DNA of 64,000 nt, from assembly GCF_009729555.1 (NCBI RefSeq), contig NZ_WODC01000002.1:124001-188000 (forward strand), in the 5' to 3' direction. Shown here piece by piece: positions 7,445 to 16,593 of the stretch (positions are counted from its first letter, which is position 1; each line of letters starts with the position of its first letter). The stretch comes from Pseudodesulfovibrio alkaliphilus (lineage in GTDB: Bacteria; Desulfobacterota; Desulfovibrionia; Desulfovibrionales; Desulfovibrionaceae). A program made the translations under genes and the position numbers. The notes beneath the pieces are model-generated. The model was not told the DNA's origin, did no database searches, and worked only from the letters and a program-made list of their open reading frames with translations.

Positions 7445-8632
7445 ATGGATATGCTTGTCGAGATAGTCGTCGCGTCGTGGCATGTGCTGGAGGAGTCAGC
7501 GCCCTATGTGCTGCTGGGTTTTTTCGTGGCAGGGCTGCTCAAGGCCTTCGTGCCCGATGCGTTCATGGCCCGGCATCTCGGGGGTCGCTCCTTCGGTTCG
7601 GTGGTCAAGGCGGCGGTCATCGGCGTCCCGCTGCCTTTGTGCTCGTGCGGGGTGCTGCCCGCGGCCCTGGGTCTTCGGCGGCAGGGCGCGAGCAAGGGTG
7701 CGACCACGGCCTTCATGATCTCCACGCCGGAAACCGGGGTGGACTCCATGGCCGTAACTTACGCCCTGATCGATCCGATCATGACCGTGGTTCGGCCGGT
7801 AGCGGCTACGGTCACGGCCGTTTCCGCCGGGATATTGGTCAATCTCTTCCCAGGGCGCGAGGAGCGGGAGGCGGAATCGGACCACTCTTTGCGGCGTGAC
7901 AACGGCCCCGCATTCCGGCCTGTCCCGTCGGCTGAAGCCAGTATAGACACCGAACCGGCGGCACGTCCCCTTGATCTCCCTTATGCCCATTCTTCGGAGG
8001 GTCAATGCGGGTGCCACGGGGGCGAAGCCCAGCCGGAACGCATTGGTATCTGGACCCGGTTCATTCTGGGGATGCGCCACGCCTTTGGCGAGATGCTGGC
8101 CGACATCGGCAAGTGGCTGATGGTCGGTATTGTCGTGGCCGGGGCCATTGCCGTGGCCGTTCCTGAGGACGCACTGTCAGAATACATTGGTACCGGCTTT
8201 CCTTCCTATCTCATCATGCTCGTGGTGGCCCTGCCCCTGTATGTCTGCGCCACGGCCTCAACGCCCATTGCCGCCTCCCTGCTGCTCAAGGGGCTCTCTC
8301 CGGGCGCGGCCCTGGTCTTTTTGCTGGCCGGGCCTGCCACCAACGGCGCCACCATTACGGTGATGCTCAAGGCCATGGGCAGACGGACGGCGGTTATCTA
8401 TGTGGCGGCCATTGTCGGTTGTTCCCTGACCCTGGCCTGGCTGGTGGACCGGCTTTATATCGCCCTCGGTCTTGACATCAGGGCTGTGGTGGTCCAGGTG
8501 GACGAGACCCTGCCCGAGTGGGTCGGCGTGGCTTCTGCCCTGGTTCTGCTCCTGCTTGTGGGCCGCAGTCTGATGCGCCGGGAATGCGGCTGCGGCGCCG
8601 GTCACTGCGCCGGGAGCCATGCCGGACATTAG
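7445..8632 (+). CDS. SO_0444/ArsP-like permease (putative metal efflux)
   Basis: This 395-residue membrane protein belongs to the DUF318 permease superfamily. It has two blocks of hydrophobic helices and the hallmark PLPLCSCGVLPAAL. A cytosolic loop at mid-protein contains CGCH, and the tail is Cys/His-rich (ECGCGAGHCAGSHAGH), both plausible metal-binding stretches. Related SO_0444-type proteins export Cu/Zn and ArsP-type proteins export methylarsenite. The CadC-like sensor next door favours a divalent soft metal, but this is inference. The start at 7445 was chosen for GAGG five bases upstream. Confidence 0.82.
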   Translation: MDMLVEIVVASWHVLEESAPYVLLGFFVAGLLKAFVPDAFMARHLGGRSFGSVVKAAVIGVPLPLCSCGVLPAALGLRRQGASKGATTAFMISTPETGVDSMAVTYALIDPIMTVVRPVAATVTAVSAGILVNLFPGREEREAESDHSLRRDNGPAFRPVPSAEASIDTEPAARPLDLPYAHSSEGQCGCHGGEAQPERIGIWTRFILGMRHAFGEMLADIGKWLMVGIVVAGAIAVAVPEDALSEYIGTGFPSYLIMLVVALPLYVCATASTPIAASLLLKGLSPGAALVFLLAGPATNGATITVMLKAMGRRTAVIYVAAIVGCSLTLAWLVDRLYIALGLDIRAVVVQVDETLPEWVGVASALVLLLLVGRSLMRRECGCGAGHCAGSHAGH

Positions 8633-8737
8633 CGGCGTTCAGCGTCCACTTGCGGCGCGTGGTCACTTCACCCGGGCCGACTTTTCATTCCCGGTCGGGC
8701 ATGGTATAAGCCGCCACCTTGACCATGGAGTTTTGGC

Positions 8738-9679
8738 ATGAAAAGAACCTTGTCCGTCACGAGCCTTGTACTTGTCCTTTTTCTTGCCGCAACGGCTTCC
8801 CCGGCACGGGCGCAGGGGATGACCATCCGCTTCGGCATTCTGCCCGTTCTCGACACGTTGCCGCTCCAGGTGGCTGTTGGCGACGGACTTTTCGCGGGAC
8901 AGGGGCTCGATGTGGAGCTGATCTCCTTTGCCTCGGCCCTGGAACGCGACACGGCCATGCAGACAGGGCAGCTCGACGGTTACTTCGGCGATCTCATCGC
9001 CACGTACCTGCTCATCAATCAGGACGTGCCCATGTACATCGCCCTGACCTCCTGGCGCACCTCGCCCGGCTACCCCATGTTCGGCATTGCGCTTTCTCCG
9101 GCGGCTCGCGACAGGCGGCTGGACGAATTGAAGGGTGCCAGCCTGGGCATCTCCAGGTCCACCATCATGGAGTTTCTGGCCGACAAGATGGAGGCGCGCC
9201 TCGGCATAGGCGCCGAGTATTTCAAGCGCATGGAGGTCAAGAAGATTCCCATCCGCCTTCAGATGCTCATGGCCAGCCAGATCGATGCGGCATTTCTGCC
9301 CGAGCCGCTGCTCTCCCTGGCCCGGCTCAAGGGGGGCGGAGTGCTGGCAACGGCGGACAATTTGGATGTGCCCCTGACAGTGCTTTGCCTGCATCGCCGG
9401 TATTTCTCCGACGGCGCGGATGTCTATGTCCGCTTTGTCACCGCCTATCGGGAGGCGGTGGAGCGACTGGCCGCTGATCCCGAGCGCTATCGCGCTCTCA
9501 TGGCCGAGACCTGTCGGATTCCGCAGCCCCTTGCGGAAGCCTTTCCGGTCTACAGATATCCGTTGCCAGCGCTGCCTTCGGACAGCGAACTGGACGAGGT
9601 GCAGGACTGGATGATCGCCAGGGGGCTCTTGCGCGAGCCCATTCCCAGGGAGATCGTCCTTTCGCCAATCATTCCCTGA
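8738..9679 (+). CDS. ABC transporter periplasmic substrate-binding protein (NitT/TauT type)
   Basis: This 313-residue protein has a signal peptide (MKR, hydrophobic core, SPARAQG) and the NMT1/NrtA-like binding fold: IRFGILPVLDTLPLQVAVGDGLF, then GQLDGYFGDLIATYLL. It begins a three-gene unit with an ATPase and a permease. Family substrates include nitrate, sulfonates, taurine and thiamine precursors; none can be chosen here, and no TPP element lies upstream. It would capture a small organic or anionic substrate in the periplasm. Confidence 0.85.
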   Translation: MKRTLSVTSLVLVLFLAATASPARAQGMTIRFGILPVLDTLPLQVAVGDGLFAGQGLDVELISFASALERDTAMQTGQLDGYFGDLIATYLLINQDVPMYIALTSWRTSPGYPMFGIALSPAARDRRLDELKGASLGISRSTIMEFLADKMEARLGIGAEYFKRMEVKKIPIRLQMLMASQIDAAFLPEPLLSLARLKGGGVLATADNLDVPLTVLCLHRRYFSDGADVYVRFVTAYREAVERLAADPERYRALMAETCRIPQPLAEAFPVYRYPLPALPSDSELDEVQDWMIARGLLREPIPREIVLSPIIP

Positions 9680-9710
9680 CGCCTCGGCTTGCAACCAGAT
9701 CGTTTCAACC

Positions 9711-10445
9711 ATGCTCAAAGCCGAAAATCTCGGAAAATCCTTTGGTGCCGTGCGCGTTCTCGACGACGTGTCCTTTGATCTCCAGGTGGGCGAGACCTTG
9801 GCCGTGGTCGGGCCTTCGGGCTGCGGCAAGACCTCGTTGCTTTATCTCTTGAGCGGTCTTTCCCGGCCGGACAGCGGCGCGGTCTTTCTCGACGCCGTTC
9901 CCGTCACCGGGCCGACCCCTGACATCTCCATCATCCTTCAGGATTATGGTCTCTTGCCCTGGCGGACCGTGGCCGACAACGTGGCCCTGGGCCTCAAGGT
10001 GCAGGGCGTGCCCCGTGCCAAGCGGCTTAAGTCGGCCCTGGCGCAGTTGGCCGAGTTGGGCATGGCCGAACGCGGGCAGGAGTATCCCGCCACCCTGAGC
10101 GGCGGCGAGCAGCAGCGGGTGGCCATTGCCCGGGCCTTTGTCTCGCGGCCCCGGTTGATGCTGCTTGACGAACCGTTCTCGTCGCTGGACGCCCTGACCC
10201 GCGAGCGGCTGCAGCATACCCTGCTTGATGTTTGGAAGCGGCGCAGGGTTCCCTATGTGCTCGTGACCCACTCCCTGGAGGAGGCCGTGGTGCTCGGGCG
10301 GCGGATCATGGTCTTGTCGGGCCGTCCGGGCAGACAGGTTGCCATGTTCGACAATCCCGGCTTCGGCGATGCGTCCATCCGCGACACCGAGGCGTGTTTT
10401 CGTCTGCTTCGTGAGCTGCGGCACACCGTGGAGGCGTTGTGGTGA
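9711..10445 (+). CDS. ABC transporter ATP-binding protein (NitT/TauT type)
   Basis: This 244-residue nucleotide-binding subunit has Walker A GPSGCGKTS, Q-loop ILQDYGLLPW, signature LSGGEQQRVAIARAF, Walker B LMLLDEPFSSLD and H-loop VTHSLEEAV. Its stop codon overlaps the permease start, so the two are coupled. It energises import of the substrate bound by the upstream binding protein. Confidence 0.93.
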   Translation: MLKAENLGKSFGAVRVLDDVSFDLQVGETLAVVGPSGCGKTSLLYLLSGLSRPDSGAVFLDAVPVTGPTPDISIILQDYGLLPWRTVADNVALGLKVQGVPRAKRLKSALAQLAELGMAERGQEYPATLSGGEQQRVAIARAFVSRPRLMLLDEPFSSLDALTRERLQHTLLDVWKRRRVPYVLVTHSLEEAVVLGRRIMVLSGRPGRQVAMFDNPGFGDASIRDTEACFRLLRELRHTVEALW

Positions 10446-11203
10446 ATCATGAATCCCCGGTGGTGCGCTACGGGCTGGTCATGGTCGTTCTCGGCCTGCT
10501 CTGGAAGTTGGCGGCCATGGCCCTGGGCGGGGTTATTCTGCCCCACCCAGAGGACGCCCTGGCCGCCTTTGCCACGGCTCTGACCACGCGAATCTTCTGG
10601 GAGCATTTCGGCGTCAGCGCCTACAGGGCGGTCACGGCCATGGTCCTGGCCTGGGGCGTTGCTTTTCCTTTGGGATTGTTCATGGGCAGCGTCAGGCGGG
10701 CGGATGCCCTGCTGGCCCCGTTCGTCTTCCTGACCTATCCGGTGCCCAAGATCGTGCTCCTGCCCGTGTTCCTGCTTCTGCTCGGCCTGGGCGATGCCTC
10801 CAAGATCGCCATGATCGCGCTTATTCTCGGCTACCAGATTCTGGTCACCACCCGCGACGGAGTGCGTTCCATCCATCCAAAATATTTCGATTCCGTTCGC
10901 TCGTTGGGTGGTTCGCGCTGGGACGTGCTGCGCGAGGTGCTCATCCCGGCTGCGCTGCCTCATGGGTTCACGGCCCTCCGTCTGGGCACCGGGGTGTCCG
11001 TGGCGGTGCTTTTCTTCGTCGAATCCTTTGCCACCACACGGGGCCTGGGCTATATGATCATGGACGCCTGGGGGGCAATGAACTACTTGGGCATGTTCAC
11101 AGGCATACTCGGCATGTCGATGATGGGTGCGGCCCTTTACGAGGCGGCCAACTTCCTGGAGCGCCGCGCCTGTCGCTGGATGTTTCTGCGCCGCAAGGCG
11201 TGA
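10442..11203 (+). CDS. ABC transporter permease (NitT/TauT type)
   Basis: This permease of about 253 residues has six or so hydrophobic helices and the cytoplasmic EAA-type loop (FDSVRSLGGSRWDVLREVLIPAALP) that docks to the ATPase. Two adjacent GTG starts are possible (10439 or 10442); the latter gives the classic 4-bp GTGA overlap with the ATPase stop. It is the last gene of the importer unit. Confidence 0.9.
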   Translation: MNHESPVVRYGLVMVVLGLLWKLAAMALGGVILPHPEDALAAFATALTTRIFWEHFGVSAYRAVTAMVLAWGVAFPLGLFMGSVRRADALLAPFVFLTYPVPKIVLLPVFLLLLGLGDASKIAMIALILGYQILVTTRDGVRSIHPKYFDSVRSLGGSRWDVLREVLIPAALPHGFTALRLGTGVSVAVLFFVESFATTRGLGYMIMDAWGAMNYLGMFTGILGMSMMGAALYEAANFLERRACRWMFLRRKA

Positions 11204-11302
11204 TCGGTCATTGCCCTTGCGCCTGATGGCCGTTAGGGTGCGAAGGTCTCACGGCGGTTGGCGCCGCCATCCGTCAACCCCAAGGGAGGGCCAGGGACCG
11301 CG

Positions 11303-12265
11303 ATGAAACTCGAATTCGACGACAGCAGGCTGGCCGGGCAGCTTTTCGGCCCCCACAATCAACACCTGAGGCTCATTGGCGAGCGCATGGGTGTTCGTCT
11401 GGAGAGCAGGGGCAACGCCGTGACCATCATCGCCCCAGCTGGGGAGGAGGCGGCAGAGGGGTTGGCCGCCCAGGTGCTGACCCAGCTCTACGCCATGCTC
11501 AAGGCGGGCAAGAGCCTGTACCCACAGGATGTGGACTACGCCTGCCGGATCCTCATGCGCCAGCCCTCGGCCGATGTGGGCGAGGTGTTCAAGGGCGATG
11601 TCTACGCTACCTCGGGCAAGCGGACGGTCTCGCCCAAATCCCTCAACCAGAGGGAATACCTTGATGCCATCCGCCAGCATGACCTGACGTTTGGCATCGG
11701 CCCGGCGGGCACGGGCAAGACCTATCTGGCTGTGGCCATGGCTGTGGGAGCACTGCTGCGCCGCGAGGTCAAACGCATCGTACTTACCCGCCCGGCGGTG
11801 GAGGCGGGCGAAAAGCTCGGCTTCCTGCCTGGCGATCTGGCCGAGAAGATCAATCCCTATCTGCGTCCGCTTTACGACGCCCTGCACGACATGCTCGATT
11901 TTCCCAGGGTGCAGGAGTATCAGGAGAGCGGCGTCATCGAGGTTGCCCCGCTGGCCTTCATGCGCGGTCGCACTCTCAACGACGCCTTCATCATCCTCGA
12001 CGAGGCGCAGAACACAACGCCCGAGCAGATGAAGATGTTTCTGACGCGGCTTGGCTTCGGTTCGCGGGCCGTTGTCACAGGCGACGTGACACAGATCGAT
12101 CTGCCCACCCACGCCCGTTCCGGCCTGCTCAATGCAAGGGCCATCCTCGAACGCGTCAAGGGCGTGAAATTCATTTTCTTCGACGAACATGATGTTATCC
12201 GCCACCCGCTGGTGGGCCGCATTGTCCGCGCCTACGAGCAGCACGATACCAACAGGACCGAATGA
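11303..12265 (+). CDS. PhoH-like ATPase
   Basis: This 320-residue PhoH family protein has an N-terminal KH-like segment (about 1-90), Walker A GPAGTGKTYLA, TRPAVEAGEKLGFLPGDL and Walker B FIILDEAQNTTPEQM. PhoH-like ATPases are linked to RNA metabolism. The following ybeY overlaps by 4 bp, the common phoH-ybeY arrangement. The start at 11303 gives the normal family N-terminus (MKLEFDD) with CAGGGA upstream; the longer reading adds a non-conserved leader. Confidence 0.93.
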   Translation: MKLEFDDSRLAGQLFGPHNQHLRLIGERMGVRLESRGNAVTIIAPAGEEAAEGLAAQVLTQLYAMLKAGKSLYPQDVDYACRILMRQPSADVGEVFKGDVYATSGKRTVSPKSLNQREYLDAIRQHDLTFGIGPAGTGKTYLAVAMAVGALLRREVKRIVLTRPAVEAGEKLGFLPGDLAEKINPYLRPLYDALHDMLDFPRVQEYQESGVIEVAPLAFMRGRTLNDAFIILDEAQNTTPEQMKMFLTRLGFGSRAVVTGDVTQIDLPTHARSGLLNARAILERVKGVKFIFFDEHDVIRHPLVGRIVRAYEQHDTNRTE

Positions 12266-12729
12266 TGGGTGAGCAGATCAGAATCGTGCGTCAAACCCGG
12301 CTCGATCCCGCATTTCCCCTGTCTCGGCGGGAGCTTGCCGGGGTGGTGGCCACCATTTTGGAGGCCCTGGGCCGTGAGGGGGCGTCTCTTGAGATCACCC
12401 TGGTTGACGACAGCGAGATGGCCCGGCTCAACGCCGGATTCATGGGCTGCCCCGGTCCTACCAATGTCCTCAGTTTTCCGACCGGGCACGGGGATGTCTT
12501 CCGGGGCGAGGTGGGCTCCGCAGGAGAGTCGGCATACCTCGGCGAACTGGCTCTGAGCGTTGACACCCTTGTTCGCGAGGCGCATCTCTACGGGCAGCCG
12601 GAACAGGTCCATCTGGCCCGGCTGTTGGCCCACGGCGTCCTGCACCTGGCCGGTTACGACCATGGCCCGGAGATGGACGACCTGACCGAACTTGCCGTGG
12701 ACCGGGTTCTGCTCGCCCAGGCTGACTGA
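12262..12729 (+). CDS. ybeY: Endoribonuclease YbeY
   Basis: This 155-residue protein has the YbeY zinc motif HGVLHLAGYDH (H-x3-H-x5-H) and the preceding NVLSFPTG segment. YbeY is a single-strand RNase needed for 16S rRNA 3' processing and ribosome quality control. The ATG overlaps the phoH stop codon (ATGA), so the genes are coupled. Length is typical. Confidence 0.96.
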   Translation: MMGEQIRIVRQTRLDPAFPLSRRELAGVVATILEALGREGASLEITLVDDSEMARLNAGFMGCPGPTNVLSFPTGHGDVFRGEVGSAGESAYLGELALSVDTLVREAHLYGQPEQVHLARLLAHGVLHLAGYDHGPEMDDLTELAVDRVLLAQAD

Positions 12730-12745
12730 CAACACCAGGAGTTGC

Positions 12746-14308
12746 ATGTTCGATCAAAGACCGGCGCAGAGCATCATTCGAGGCAAGAATCTCTACCGGA
12801 TACTTCAGGCCGGAGTGCTCCTGGCCTGGGCAGTGCTGGGCGCACTGGTCTTCTGGGGGGTGCGCGAGGTGCGCCACGACGCGGCTGCAGTGGCCGTGGA
12901 AAGTTCCGCAAAAGGTCTCGCCGGAGCGGTGACTGTGCTGGTCAACGCCGTGACCACCTCGGGCGGCGACATGGTGGTGAGTCGTCTCGACAGCCTTGGT
13001 CCGTCCGATCTGCGGCGCACCTTTACCGATATTCTTGGCAGACATCCCGACATGGCCTCAATCATGGTCTCGGATGGCGAGGGCCTGCGTTATCTGCTTC
13101 TCCGGGGGGCCGACGGCCTGCTCGAAGCAGTTCCCGGACAGGACGGGGGCTGGACCCTTTGGAGGCCCGATGGTTCCTCCTCGGCCGCCGTCGCCCCGGA
13201 GCGGTTCGACGGCGCGGCCGTGGACAAGGCCCTGGCCGAGGAATTCCGCCATCTTGAGCCCGGTCAGGTCAACTGGCGCAGCGCCGGGCGCTATGTCGAC
13301 GCGGGCGAATCGTGGTTGGCGGCCGCGTCGCTGGTGCAAGGCGGGGCCGGTCGGGTCATGCTCTCCTTCGTCTTTCCGGTGGGGGTCGTGGTCAATCAAC
13401 TTGATGGCGCGGAAAAGGGCAGGGCGGAAAAAGTCTTTCTTTTCTGGGACAACGGTTCAGTGCTGCCGGTCGGCGATGCGGACCGAAACCCCGGGGCGGC
13501 TCGGCAACCGGGACCGGCCCAGGAGATTCCCGATCCGGTCATCGCCGCAGCGGCCGAGCGCATGGCCCGGGATGCCTCATTGCGTGGTGTTCCCGTCCCC
13601 TTGCGGGTGCGTGGGGAGGTCTGGTGGGCATATCTTGCGCCCCTGTCCGTCTTTGGCGACACCCTGTCCCTGGGGGTGGTCGTGCCCATGGCCGGTGTCA
13701 TTCCCTCCCTTGGCAGCGATACCTTCCTACAGGTTTTTGGCTCCGCCCTGGCCCTCTTGGGCGTTGCGGCCCTATATCTCCTGCGCCGCAACCGCTCCAG
13801 GATAGAGACCCTGGGTATGCGCCACGGCGCTGCCCGCAATGCCGACGATGTATTGCGACTCATTGCCGAGGGGGAGAGCCGGGGGCTCGAGTTCAAGCAG
13901 ACCATGCGTTTTAATCTCAAGGCGGGCAAAAACGGAAAGGAGATCGAACACGCCATTGTCAAAAGCGTGTCGGCTTTCATCAATTCCGAGGGTGGCACAT
14001 TGCTGGTGGGGGTGGCTGACGACGGCACGGTAACGGGCTTTGCCGAGGACAGCTTCGCCAATGACGACAAGGCGTTGTTACATTTTAATAATCTTGTTAA
14101 CCAGTACCTTGGCGCCGAGTTTTCCCGCTATGTCGAGACCATGGCCATACAGGTTGGCGGGGCGACGGTCATCCGCGCTCTGTGCATGCCCGCCCGTGTT
14201 CCGGCCATCCTCAAAAACGGCCAGAGCGAGGAGTTCTACGTGCGCAGTGGTCCGGCCAGTCGCCAACTCTCGTTCAGTCAGTTTCACGAATGGCTCCGGA
14301 ACCACTGA
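12746..14308 (+). CDS. Membrane-anchored Schlafen/AlbA_2-domain protein with extracytoplasmic sensor region
   Basis: This 520-residue protein has an unusual layout. A membrane helix at about 18-40 leads into a periplasmic region of about 300 residues (40-340), which may be a Cache-like sensor. A second helix follows at about 340-358. The cytoplasmic part (about 375-520) matches the AlbA_2/Schlafen domain: ESRGLEFKQTMRF, then SVSAFINSEGGTLLVGVADD and a C-terminal LKNGQSEEFYVRSGPASRQL. There is no kinase, GGDEF or HAMP domain. AlbA_2 domains occur in regulators and nucleic-acid-acting proteins. A two-helix receptor with this output would be a one-component sensor; that is inference. Clear AGGAG lies before ATG 12746. 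Confidence 0.8.
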   Translation: MFDQRPAQSIIRGKNLYRILQAGVLLAWAVLGALVFWGVREVRHDAAAVAVESSAKGLAGAVTVLVNAVTTSGGDMVVSRLDSLGPSDLRRTFTDILGRHPDMASIMVSDGEGLRYLLLRGADGLLEAVPGQDGGWTLWRPDGSSSAAVAPERFDGAAVDKALAEEFRHLEPGQVNWRSAGRYVDAGESWLAAASLVQGGAGRVMLSFVFPVGVVVNQLDGAEKGRAEKVFLFWDNGSVLPVGDADRNPGAARQPGPAQEIPDPVIAAAAERMARDASLRGVPVPLRVRGEVWWAYLAPLSVFGDTLSLGVVVPMAGVIPSLGSDTFLQVFGSALALLGVAALYLLRRNRSRIETLGMRHGAARNADDVLRLIAEGESRGLEFKQTMRFNLKAGKNGKEIEHAIVKSVSAFINSEGGTLLVGVADDGTVTGFAEDSFANDDKALLHFNNLVNQYLGAEFSRYVETMAIQVGGATVIRALCMPARVPAILKNGQSEEFYVRSGPASRQLSFSQFHEWLRNH

Positions 14309-14424
14309 CCGTGGGCCTTTTCATCAAGGCGGGCCGGGCTCAAAAGCCTTTACATCCATGTCAAGATCGGCCACACTTCATCCCTTTCGTAATGACCGGC
14401 AATTGATGATGGAGTGAACTCACG

Positions 14425-15327
14425 ATGCCCAAGCATTTTCTGACCATTCTGGATATGTCCCGGGACGAGGCGCACAGCGTGTTGCTGCGTGCCAAGGCGA
14501 TGAAAGACGGCGACATCCGTACCGATCTTCTGGCCGGAAAGACCCTGCTTCTGATTTTCGAGAAGGCGTCCACGCGTACACGTGTTTCTTTCGAGGTGGG
14601 TGTCCGCCATCTGGGCGGCGATCCTGTTTTCATCACTTCCCGCGACTCCCAGCTGGGTCGCGACGAGCCTCTCAAGGACACCGCCCGAGTCCTCTCGCGC
14701 TACGCGGACGGGCTCATTGTGCGTACCTTTGGCCAGGAGAAGCTTGAAACCCTGGTCCAGTTCGGTACCATCCCGGTCATCAACGCCCTGACCGACGAAT
14801 ACCATCCCTGCCAGATCATGTCCGACGTGCTGACCATGTACGAACGCACCCCGGATCTTGAGAGCCTCAAGGTGGCCTGGGTGGGCGATGGCAACAACAT
14901 GGCTCATTCCTTTATCAACGCGGCCGCCACCTTCGGCTTTTCCCTCGCCCTGGCCTGTCCGGCAGGGTACCGGCCGGACCCGGGCATCATGGAGAAGGCG
15001 CGGAGCCTTGGCGCGGAGATCACCCTGACCGACGATCCGGCCGAGGCCGTGGCTGGGGCGCACTATGTGAATACCGATGTCTGGGCGTCCATGGGCCAGG
15101 AAGAGGAGCAGAAGAAGCGCGAGGCCGCCTTTGCCGGATACGCCGTGGACGAGAAGCTCATGGCCAAGGCCGCCCCCGGCGCCTGCTTCATGCACTGCCT
15201 GCCCGCCCACCGGGGCGAGGAGGTCAGCGAGGGCGTGTTCGAGGGGCCTGCCTCCATCGTCTGGGATCAGGCCGAAAACAGGCTGCACATGCAAAAAGCC
15301 ATCATCGAATGGGTTTACAGCAATTGA
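14425..15327 (+). CDS. argF: Ornithine carbamoyltransferase
   Basis: This 300-residue enzyme makes citrulline from ornithine and carbamoyl phosphate. The carbamoyl-phosphate motif KASTRTR, the HPCQ motif and the ornithine-site FMHCLPAHRGEE are all present. It heads argF-argG-argH, the last three steps of arginine synthesis, with a 30-bp gap to argG. RBS GGAG precedes ATG 14425. Confidence 0.97.
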   Translation: MPKHFLTILDMSRDEAHSVLLRAKAMKDGDIRTDLLAGKTLLLIFEKASTRTRVSFEVGVRHLGGDPVFITSRDSQLGRDEPLKDTARVLSRYADGLIVRTFGQEKLETLVQFGTIPVINALTDEYHPCQIMSDVLTMYERTPDLESLKVAWVGDGNNMAHSFINAAATFGFSLALACPAGYRPDPGIMEKARSLGAEITLTDDPAEAVAGAHYVNTDVWASMGQEEEQKKREAAFAGYAVDEKLMAKAAPGACFMHCLPAHRGEEVSEGVFEGPASIVWDQAENRLHMQKAIIEWVYSN

Positions 15328-15357
15328 AGAGCGATAGGACAGTGAGGAAATAATCAG

Positions 15358-16590
15358 ATGAGCAAGTTGGATAAAGTTGTTCTCGCCTATTCCGGCGGGC
15401 TGGATACGTCGATCATCCTCAAGTGGATCAAGAACAACTACGGCTGCGACGTGGTCTGCATGACCGCGGACCTCGGCCAGGGCGAGGAGATGGACGGCAT
15501 TGAGGAAAAGGCGCTGGCGACGGGCGCCGTCAAGGCCTATGTGGAGGATTTGCGCGAGGAGTTCGTGCGCGACTATGTCTTTCCCATGTTTCGGGCCAAC
15601 GCGCTTTACGAGGGGCGCTACCTGCTCGGCACGGCCATTGCCCGGCCGCTGATTTCCAAGCGCATGGTGGAGATCGCCGAGATCGAGGGCGCCCAGGCCG
15701 TGGCCCATGGTGCCACGGGCAAGGGCAATGACCAGGTCCGCTTCGAGCTGGCCACCATGGCCCTCAACCCGCGCCTGAAGACTATCGCCCCCTGGCGCGA
15801 GTGGGACCTGAAGTCCCGGACCGATCTCATCAACTATGCCCAGGAAAACGCCATTCCCGTGCCGGTGAGCCGGGCCAAGCCCTGGTCCATCGATGCCAAC
15901 CTGCTGCACACATCCTTTGAGGGCGGCGAGCTGGAAGACCCCTGGAACGCGCCGGGACCGGACTGCTACCGGAATATCACCCCGCCGGAGAAGTGCCCGG
16001 ACGCGCCCGAGGAGATCACCATCGATTTCGAGGCGGGCGACCCCATCGCGGTGAACAGTGTCAAATACTCCCCGGCGGCCCTGCTGGCAAAGCTCAACGA
16101 GTTGGGCGGCAGACACGGCATCGGCCGGGTGGACATGGTTGAGAACCGATTCGTTGGCATGAAGTCGCGGGGGGTGTACGAAACTCCGGGCGGCACGGTC
16201 CTGGCCATGGCCCGGCGCGACCTGGAAGGGCTGACCCTGGATCGCGAGGTGATGCACCTGCGGGACAGCCTTGTTCCGCGCTATGCCGAAATGGTTTACT
16301 ATGGCTACTGGTTTTCTCCCGAGCGCGAGGCGCTCCAGGCAATGATCGACAAGACGCAGGAAAGGGTCACGGGAACCGTGCGTCTGAAGCTTTACAAGGG
16401 CAACTGCGTGCCCCTTGGGCGCAAATCGCCGTTCTCCCTCTACAACGCCGATCTGGCCACCTTTGAGGAAGATGTGATTTACGACCAAGCGGACGCCGCG
16501 GGCTTCATCAAGCTGGTGGGGCTGCGGCTCAAGGGACGCATGCAGCAGAGCAAGTGGGGCGGCAAGGACCAGGAAGAAAGCTGCGAGTAG
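15358..16590 (+). CDS. argG: Argininosuccinate synthase
   Basis: This 410-residue enzyme condenses citrulline with aspartate using ATP. The N-terminal ATP-binding P-loop is [28 protein letters not shown] and the citrulline/aspartate-binding segments are intact. It lies between argF and argH, with only 3 bp before the argH start, so cotranscription is very likely. Confidence 0.97.
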   Translation: MSKLDKVVLAYSGGLDTSIILKWIKNNYGCDVVCMTADLGQGEEMDGIEEKALATGAVKAYVEDLREEFVRDYVFPMFRANALYEGRYLLGTAIARPLISKRMVEIAEIEGAQAVAHGATGKGNDQVRFELATMALNPRLKTIAPWREWDLKSRTDLINYAQENAIPVPVSRAKPWSIDANLLHTSFEGGELEDPWNAPGPDCYRNITPPEKCPDAPEEITIDFEAGDPIAVNSVKYSPAALLAKLNELGGRHGIGRVDMVENRFVGMKSRGVYETPGGTVLAMARRDLEGLTLDREVMHLRDSLVPRYAEMVYYGYWFSPEREALQAMIDKTQERVTGTVRLKLYKGNCVPLGRKSPFSLYNADLATFEEDVIYDQADAAGFIKLVGLRLKGRMQQSKWGGKDQEESCE

Positions 16591-16593
16591 CGT

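Noticed and set aside
11252-11270. GGCGG/CCGCC palindrome between the ABC permease and phoH
   Set aside because: The stem is short and lacks a T run, so it does not qualify as an intrinsic terminator.
14350-16488. 712-codon open frame on the minus strand opposite argF and argG
   Set aside because: It is a mirror of two strongly conserved plus-strand genes and arises from high third-position GC. Its translation shows no family motif.
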